64,000 nt of DNA, taken from Algoriphagus sp. A40 (GTDB taxonomy: Bacteria > Bacteroidota > Bacteroidia > Cytophagales > Cyclobacteriaceae). The stretch covers positions 1 to 64,000 of the forward strand of contig NZ_MUNY01000034.1 in NCBI RefSeq assembly GCF_002002735.1, read 5' to 3'. The position numbers and the translations under genes are program-made. The stretch's first letter is position 1; every line of letters begins with the position of its first letter. Under the pieces are notes generated by a model. It ran no database searches and had not been told where the DNA came from. It saw only the letters and a program-made list of their open reading frames with translations. Below are positions 59,865-64,000 of this stretch, piece by piece.

Positions 59865-62132
59865 TCACATCTTCAAATTCTGCATCTCCAATTGCGGCGC
59901 AAATGGCTGCTCGTAATACCTTTTTCCAGTCGCTTTGTAAAGCGAATTGGCCACTGCGGCAAAGACAGGAGGGAAGAAGGGTTCTCCCAATCCGGTCGGA
60001 TCTTCTTTGCTGTCTACAAAGTAAACCTCAATCTTTTTTGGAGCTTCCTTATGACGGATCATGCGATACTTGTCGAAATTGGTCTTCGTTGCTACCCCAT
60101 TTTCAAAGGCTAACTCTCCGAAAAAGGCATTGCCAATGCCATCTACAATCGCACCTTCACCCATGTTGGTGGCTGAATCCGGATTGACCACAATACCGCA
60201 ATCAACGGCTGCATAGACTTTTTCTACGACAGGTTTGGAATCTACAATCTTGGTGTCCACTACCTCTGCCACGTAGGAATTATGGCAGAAATAGGCCGAA
60301 ACACCACGGTGAACGCCTGCTGCCGGAGTGTTCCAGTTGGATTTGTCACGTACCAGTTCGAGCACGCCCGCATATCTCTTGGCATCGTAATCATTGTTTT
60401 CACCTACCGGATTGGTCTCCGCACGCTTAAGAAGTTCCAAGCGGAAGGCGATCGGATCTTTCTCCATCACCTCTGCCAATTCATCCAGAAAGCTTTGCTC
60501 AGCGGCGGCCATGAAGTTAGAACGGGGAGCACGGAAAGCACCGACGGTAATATTGGATGGTATTTCCCAAGCTTCCGCCAGGTAGTTGTCAATAGCTCCG
60601 GCTGGAAACCGATTGGCATGGAGTGGGGATTCGGGGACACCACCTGCTTTCACATGGAGGGCCAAGAGATTGTTGTTTTCATCCAAAGCTGCCCGATAAG
60701 TTGCCGAATAAGTGGGGCGATAGATGCCATACGTCATTTCGTCCTCACGGGTATAGACCATTTTGACCGGAGCTGCGATTTTTTGGGAAATTAAAGCTGC
60801 TTCCAACAAGTGGTGGCCATAGGCTCTTAAACCAAATCCTCCGCCCATTCGGGCTAGATTGATTTTGATGTTTTCTTTAGGTATTCCCAACCGATCAGCT
60901 AAGGCTGCACTCATTGGCTCGGGCCATTGGGTAGGTCCATAAAGTTCGGCCTTTTCAGCAGTCACATGGGCAAAAAAGTTGGCAGGTTCCATGGTGTTGT
61001 GGGCCAGGAAAGGAGCAGTATAGGTTTTTTCCAATACTTTTGCTGCCTTTTTAAATGCTCCCTCAGGATCACCGTCTCTTCGGACAACATTTCCGGGCTT
61101 TTGGGTATATTCGGCCATTTTTTCCCGATGGTTTGCTGAGCTTTCCAGTCCTTCAGGAACGGTTACTTTGTAAGGATTTCTACCTCCAAATCCCGTCATG
61201 GTGAAGCTTGATTCAGGAGCATTTTCCCATTCGACTTTCAGATTCTTTTTTGCCTGGAAAACTTCCCACGTGGAATTTCCTACTACAACCAGAAGTTCGG
61301 GGAAGGTCGCGACATCAAAGAAGGTTCTCACATAGTTTTCATTGAAAATGTTGATTGTGAAGACCTCTTGAATCCCCGACATTCCTAAAACATAAGAGGC
61401 ATCAAACGACTTTACCTTCATCCCAAAAGCAGGAGGATGTACGATGGCCGCGTACTTCATTCCTTCTACTTTGTAGTCAATCCCGAAAAGCGGTTTGCCA
61501 GTCACAATTTTTTCGGCCTCAACATTTTTCTTCGAGTTACCGATGATTTTGAAATCGGTAATGTCTTTTAATTTGGGGTTTTCCGGTACCTCAATCGCAG
61601 TGGCCAAGGACGCCATTTCACCGTAGTGGGCCTTTTTCCCACTTCCCTTGTGCTCCAGGATTCCAGCTGAAGTGGTGATTTCTGAGGCGGGAACATTCCA
61701 GATTTGTGCTGCTGCGCCAACGAGCATGGCTCTGGCCGTGGCTCCCGCTGTCCGAAGTGGTGTCCATCCCTGGCGGATAGATTGGCTACCTCCGGCAGAC
61801 TGTCGTTGGAATCGCTGGGAATCAAAATTGCCCTGCTCGACGATCACTTTTTTCCAATCCACATCCAGTTCCTCGGCAAGGATCATAGGCATGGATGTTT
61901 TTACGTTCTGTCCAAATTCAGGAGAAGAGCTATAAAGTGTCACGACGCCGTTTTCCCCGATTTTGATATAGCTGTTGAGCTCAAACCATTCCTTTGGCAT
62001 CGCCAAAAGCTCCTCCTCTGTGGTAGGTTTGCATCCCGCCAGCCAGCTAAAGCTGAGTACCATGCCTCCGCCAGCCAGTGCTGACACTTTCAAAAATGAC
62101 CTGCGGTCCAATTTTTTATCTAAAGTTGTCAT
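59865..62132 (-). CDS. iorB: Molybdenum hydroxylase large subunit, isoquinoline 1-oxidoreductase beta (IorB) type
   Basis: A 755-residue molybdopterin-binding subunit of the xanthine dehydrogenase/aldehyde oxidase family. The N terminus has a Tat signal (DRRSFLKVSA, Arg10-Arg11) and a lipobox LAGC (Cys34), so it is exported folded and probably lipid-anchored. Cofactor and substrate motifs: GGGFGLRAYGHHLLEAALIS, FRAPRSNFMAAAEQSFLDEL, and GLGEPFFPPVFAAVANSLY with the catalytic glutamate. The family oxidises N-heterocycles or aldehydes, with electrons leaving through the 2Fe-2S subunit encoded 12 bases upstream. The true substrate is unknown. A second, closely similar IorB begins at the right edge of the window. 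Confidence 0.9.
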   Translation of the reverse strand: MTTLDKKLDRRSFLKVSALAGGGMVLSFSWLAGCKPTTEEELLAMPKEWFELNSYIKIGENGVVTLYSSSPEFGQNVKTSMPMILAEELDVDWKKVIVEQGNFDSQRFQRQSAGGSQSIRQGWTPLRTAGATARAMLVGAAAQIWNVPASEITTSAGILEHKGSGKKAHYGEMASLATAIEVPENPKLKDITDFKIIGNSKKNVEAEKIVTGKPLFGIDYKVEGMKYAAIVHPPAFGMKVKSFDASYVLGMSGIQEVFTINIFNENYVRTFFDVATFPELLVVVGNSTWEVFQAKKNLKVEWENAPESSFTMTGFGGRNPYKVTVPEGLESSANHREKMAEYTQKPGNVVRRDGDPEGAFKKAAKVLEKTYTAPFLAHNTMEPANFFAHVTAEKAELYGPTQWPEPMSAALADRLGIPKENIKINLARMGGGFGLRAYGHHLLEAALISQKIAAPVKMVYTREDEMTYGIYRPTYSATYRAALDENNNLLALHVKAGGVPESPLHANRFPAGAIDNYLAEAWEIPSNITVGAFRAPRSNFMAAAEQSFLDELAEVMEKDPIAFRLELLKRAETNPVGENNDYDAKRYAGVLELVRDKSNWNTPAAGVHRGVSAYFCHNSYVAEVVDTKIVDSKPVVEKVYAAVDCGIVVNPDSATNMGEGAIVDGIGNAFFGELAFENGVATKTNFDKYRMIRHKEAPKKIEVYFVDSKEDPTGLGEPFFPPVFAAVANSLYKATGKRYYEQPFAPQLEMQNLKM

Positions 62133-62144
62133 TGGTTTATCGGA

Positions 62145-62603
62145 TTAAAGGTTTTGGGAGGCAGTGATCACAGCGGCTTTGATTCGGGTATAAGTGCCGC
62201 ATCGACAGATGTTACCGTTCATTGCGTTTTCGATTTCTTCCTCTGAAGGATTTGGGTTTTGCTGAAGCAAAGCTGCCGCTGTCATGATTTGACCGGCCTG
62301 GCAATAGCCACATTGGGGCACATCGTGTTCCATCCAGGCTTTTTGCACCGGATGGTCGCCAGTTTCGGAAAGTCCTTCAATGGTGGTGATTTGAGAATCT
62401 TGGGCAGATGAAACTGGAAGCTGGCAGGAGCGAACCGCATTACCGTCCAAGTGGATGGTGCAGGCACCGCACTGGGCAATGCCGCAGCCGAATTTGGTTC
62501 CCACCAAGTCCAGGTGATCTCTCAAGACCCAAAGCATGGGGGTGTTGGGATCCACGTCTACCTGTTGGGATTTACCGTTGATGTTGAGATTGAAAATGGC
62601 CAT
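62145..62603 (-). CDS. iorA: 2Fe-2S small subunit of molybdenum hydroxylase, IorA type
   Basis: A 152-residue electron-transfer subunit. The first cluster is bound by the plant-ferredoxin-like motif [17 protein letters not shown] (Cys39, 44, 47) and a cysteine in VRSCQLP. The second uses CGYCQAGQ and CRCGTY in the helical C-terminal domain. It has no signal peptide and would be carried across the membrane with the Tat-bearing IorB subunit. The stop is 12 bases before the IorB start, so the two form an operon. Electrons would pass from the molybdenum site through both clusters to a membrane cytochrome not encoded here. Confidence 0.92.
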   Translation of the reverse strand: MAIFNLNINGKSQQVDVDPNTPMLWVLRDHLDLVGTKFGCGIAQCGACTIHLDGNAVRSCQLPVSSAQDSQITTIEGLSETGDHPVQKAWMEHDVPQCGYCQAGQIMTAAALLQQNPNPSEEEIENAMNGNICRCGTYTRIKAAVITASQNL

Positions 62604-62935
62604 AGTTGTTAAAATTTAAGAATTCAAGTTAGAGTTTTTATGAGTGATGACCTTACGGAAATCAAACATAAGTTTTTATAAATCAAGCGGATCTGGATAA
62701 ACGCTGGTCTGGATTTGCAATCCAGACCAATTATCATTGGAATTTGTAATTCCAATTTCTCTGGTTATGTCTTGTGTTTTCACTGACCAACACATGTTTC
62801 CTTCTCCGTTGCGCTGGTTTTTTAATTTGCCTTCCAAATCTAGATTCCAGACCAGCGCTGAAATCATGTGTATTCTCATTCGCCAGGGGTTAAAACCCCT
62901 GGCTATTACAAATTCGCCCCTACAGGGCTATTCTT
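62604..62935. other. Gap between the two molybdenum hydroxylase units, filled by palindromic repeats
   Basis: No gene is visible. From 62702 to 62928 it is a run of hairpins described under the repeat entry. The promoter of iorA should lie at 62604-62700, but no clear TAnnTTTG box was found. Confidence 0.6.
62702..62928. repeat. Cluster of palindromic repeats
   Basis: TGGTCTGGATT-tgc-AATCCAGACCA (62705-62729) and ATTGGAATT-tgt-AATTCCAAT (62736-62756) share an ATT-tgy-AAT centre. CGCTGGTCTGGA (62702-62713) returns inverted at 62846-62857, closing a 156-base unit. GCCAGGGGTT/AACCCCTGGC (62882-62903) and GCCC-ctaca-GGGC (62916-62928) resemble the cluster at 19543-19727. Confidence 0.75.
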
Positions 62936-64000
62936 TCAACTCTCCAATTGCTTTGCAAAAGGCTGATCGTAAAGCCGCTTGCCAGTCGCCTGATACAGCG
63001 CATTGGCCAAAGCGGCAAAAACCGGTGGATAGGCTGGCTCCCCCAAACCTGTGGGGTCACGCTGATTTTCCACGAAATAGGTCTCAATCGCTTTTGGAGC
63101 CTCTGTCATCCGGATCATCCTGTATCGGTCAAAATTACTTCGGTCCGGCGCTCCGTTTTCAAACTTCAATTCCCCAAACAGGGCAGTACCGATTCCATCT
63201 ACAACCGCACCTTCGCAGAGGTTTTTCGCAGCATCAGGATTGACGACTAATCCGCAGTCGACGGTCTGAATGACTTTTTCGACCTGAACCTTCCCATTTT
63301 CCACTTTCAGATCTACCACCTGAGCAGCGTAGCTATTGTGGCAGAAATAAGCCGAAACACCACGGGAAATCCCGGATTGAGTTTGACCCCAATTGGCTTT
63401 TTCTTTCAGCAATTCCAAAACTTTGGCAAATCGCTCTGCATCGTAGTCGTTGTTTTCACCCACTGGCTTGTCCTTTGCTTTTTGCAAAAGCTCCAACCGA
63501 AACTCGATCGGATCTTTATCGGCTGCCTCGGCTACTTCGTCTATAAAAGACTGCTCGGCTGCAGCGATAAAGTTGGACCTTGGGGCCCGAAAGGAACCCA
63601 CGGTAATGTTGGATGGGACAGTCCATTCCTCAGCCCAGTAATTTTCCACGGCTCCTGCCGGGAATCGGTTGGCATAGAGCGGAGGCTCCACCAAACCGCC
63701 TGCATTCACATGAAATCCGATCAGATTATTGTCTTTGTCCAAGGCCGCCCGATAAGTAGCCTGGTACATGGGGCGGTAGATTCCTCCTGTCATGTCATCC
63801 TCCCGGGCGTAAATCAACTTGATGGGCGCGTTCATTTTTTGTGAAATCACCGCCGCCTCGATCAGCCAATGTGCATAGGATCTGCGCCCATAGCCTCCGC
63901 CCAGCCGGGTCATTTCGATGTTGATATTTTCGACAGGAATTCCCAATCGGGAAGAAAGGGCCTGTTCGGTCAGTTCGGGTTTCTGAAGTGGACCGGCACA
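62936..64000 (-). CDS. Second IorB-type molybdenum hydroxylase large subunit, cut by the window edge
   Basis: Only the C-terminal 354 codons are present; the frame is open to base 64000, reading CAGPLQKPELTEQALSSRLG before the region matched to the first IorB. Shared motifs are GGGYGRRSYAHWLIEAAVIS, FRAPRSNFIAAAEQSFIDEV and GLGEPAYPPVFAALANALYQ with the catalytic glutamate. The protein is clearly a paralogue of the IorB at 59865-62132. Its N terminus, Tat signal and any IorA partner lie beyond the window. It ends 332 bases before the first iorA gene on the same strand, with the palindrome cluster between them, so the two units are probably separate transcripts. Confidence 0.9.
   Translation of the reverse strand, partial: CAGPLQKPELTEQALSSRLGIPVENINIEMTRLGGGYGRRSYAHWLIEAAVISQKMNAPIKLIYAREDDMTGGIYRPMYQATYRAALDKDNNLIGFHVNAGGLVEPPLYANRFPAGAVENYWAEEWTVPSNITVGSFRAPRSNFIAAAEQSFIDEVAEAADKDPIEFRLELLQKAKDKPVGENNDYDAERFAKVLELLKEKANWGQTQSGISRGVSAYFCHNSYAAQVVDLKVENGKVQVEKVIQTVDCGLVVNPDAAKNLCEGAVVDGIGTALFGELKFENGAPDRSNFDRYRMIRMTEAPKAIETYFVENQRDPTGLGEPAYPPVFAALANALYQATGKRLYDQPFAKQLES

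Overview
The window looks like chromosomal DNA from a Bacteroidota bacterium, most likely Cytophagales and possibly an Algoriphagus-like member of Cyclobacteriaceae (the genus is inference). The evidence is a SusC/SusD pair with an ECF sigma factor and FecR-type anti-sigma factor, a protein with a type IX secretion (T9SS) C-terminal sorting domain, an outer-membrane metallophosphoesterase-barrel protein, and two promoters that fit the Bacteroidota TTTG-N19-TAnnTTTG pattern. Intergenic DNA is rich in short palindromic repeats of at least eight kinds.

Layout. 1-290: the edge of an IS110-family element, with the first 28 codons of its transposase and a structured leader that could encode a bridge RNA. 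387-6051: S9 peptidase, PBP4-type carboxypeptidase and membrane pyrophosphatase (minus strand). 6415-7494: two small conserved proteins and tRNA-Pro(GGG). 8133-19315: ECF sigma, FecR, SusC, SusD, then a Tat-exported Gfo/Idh/MocA oxidoreductase, a GMC oxidoreductase with a four-cysteine cluster, and a gluconate-dehydrogenase-subunit-3-like lipoprotein. This looks like a nutrient-uptake locus that oxidises its (probably sugar) substrate without any glycoside hydrolase. 20023-30657: a GAF protein, a surface metallophosphoesterase/kinase-like/barrel protein with an SdiA-regulated-type lipoprotein, an HD phosphohydrolase fused to a Pycsar-effector-like membrane domain, a lipoprotein, and a second ECF sigma with a membrane partner. 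30728-31371: a REP-associated (Y1/RAYT) transposase with one copy of its palindrome upstream and one inside its own reading frame.

31588-47060 (minus strand) is the most striking region. A 3163-residue T9SS adhesin is followed, through one-base and eight-base stop/start overlaps, by three small secreted beta-rich proteins. Then come a DUF4402-like subunit, a PapD-like chaperone and an 888-residue usher-like outer-membrane protein. I read it as a chaperone-usher-like surface fibre locus joined to a T9SS adhesin.

47605-64000: a DUF4397 lipoprotein, an aberrant pyruvate-kinase-like protein, a membrane AraC regulator, an M1 peptidase, an ArsR regulator with a visible promoter and operator driving a double AHSA1 protein, an AsmA-like protein, a GxxExxY protein flanked by inverted repeats, and an IorA/IorB molybdenum hydroxylase followed by part of a second IorB. 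No CRISPR array and no rRNA were seen.
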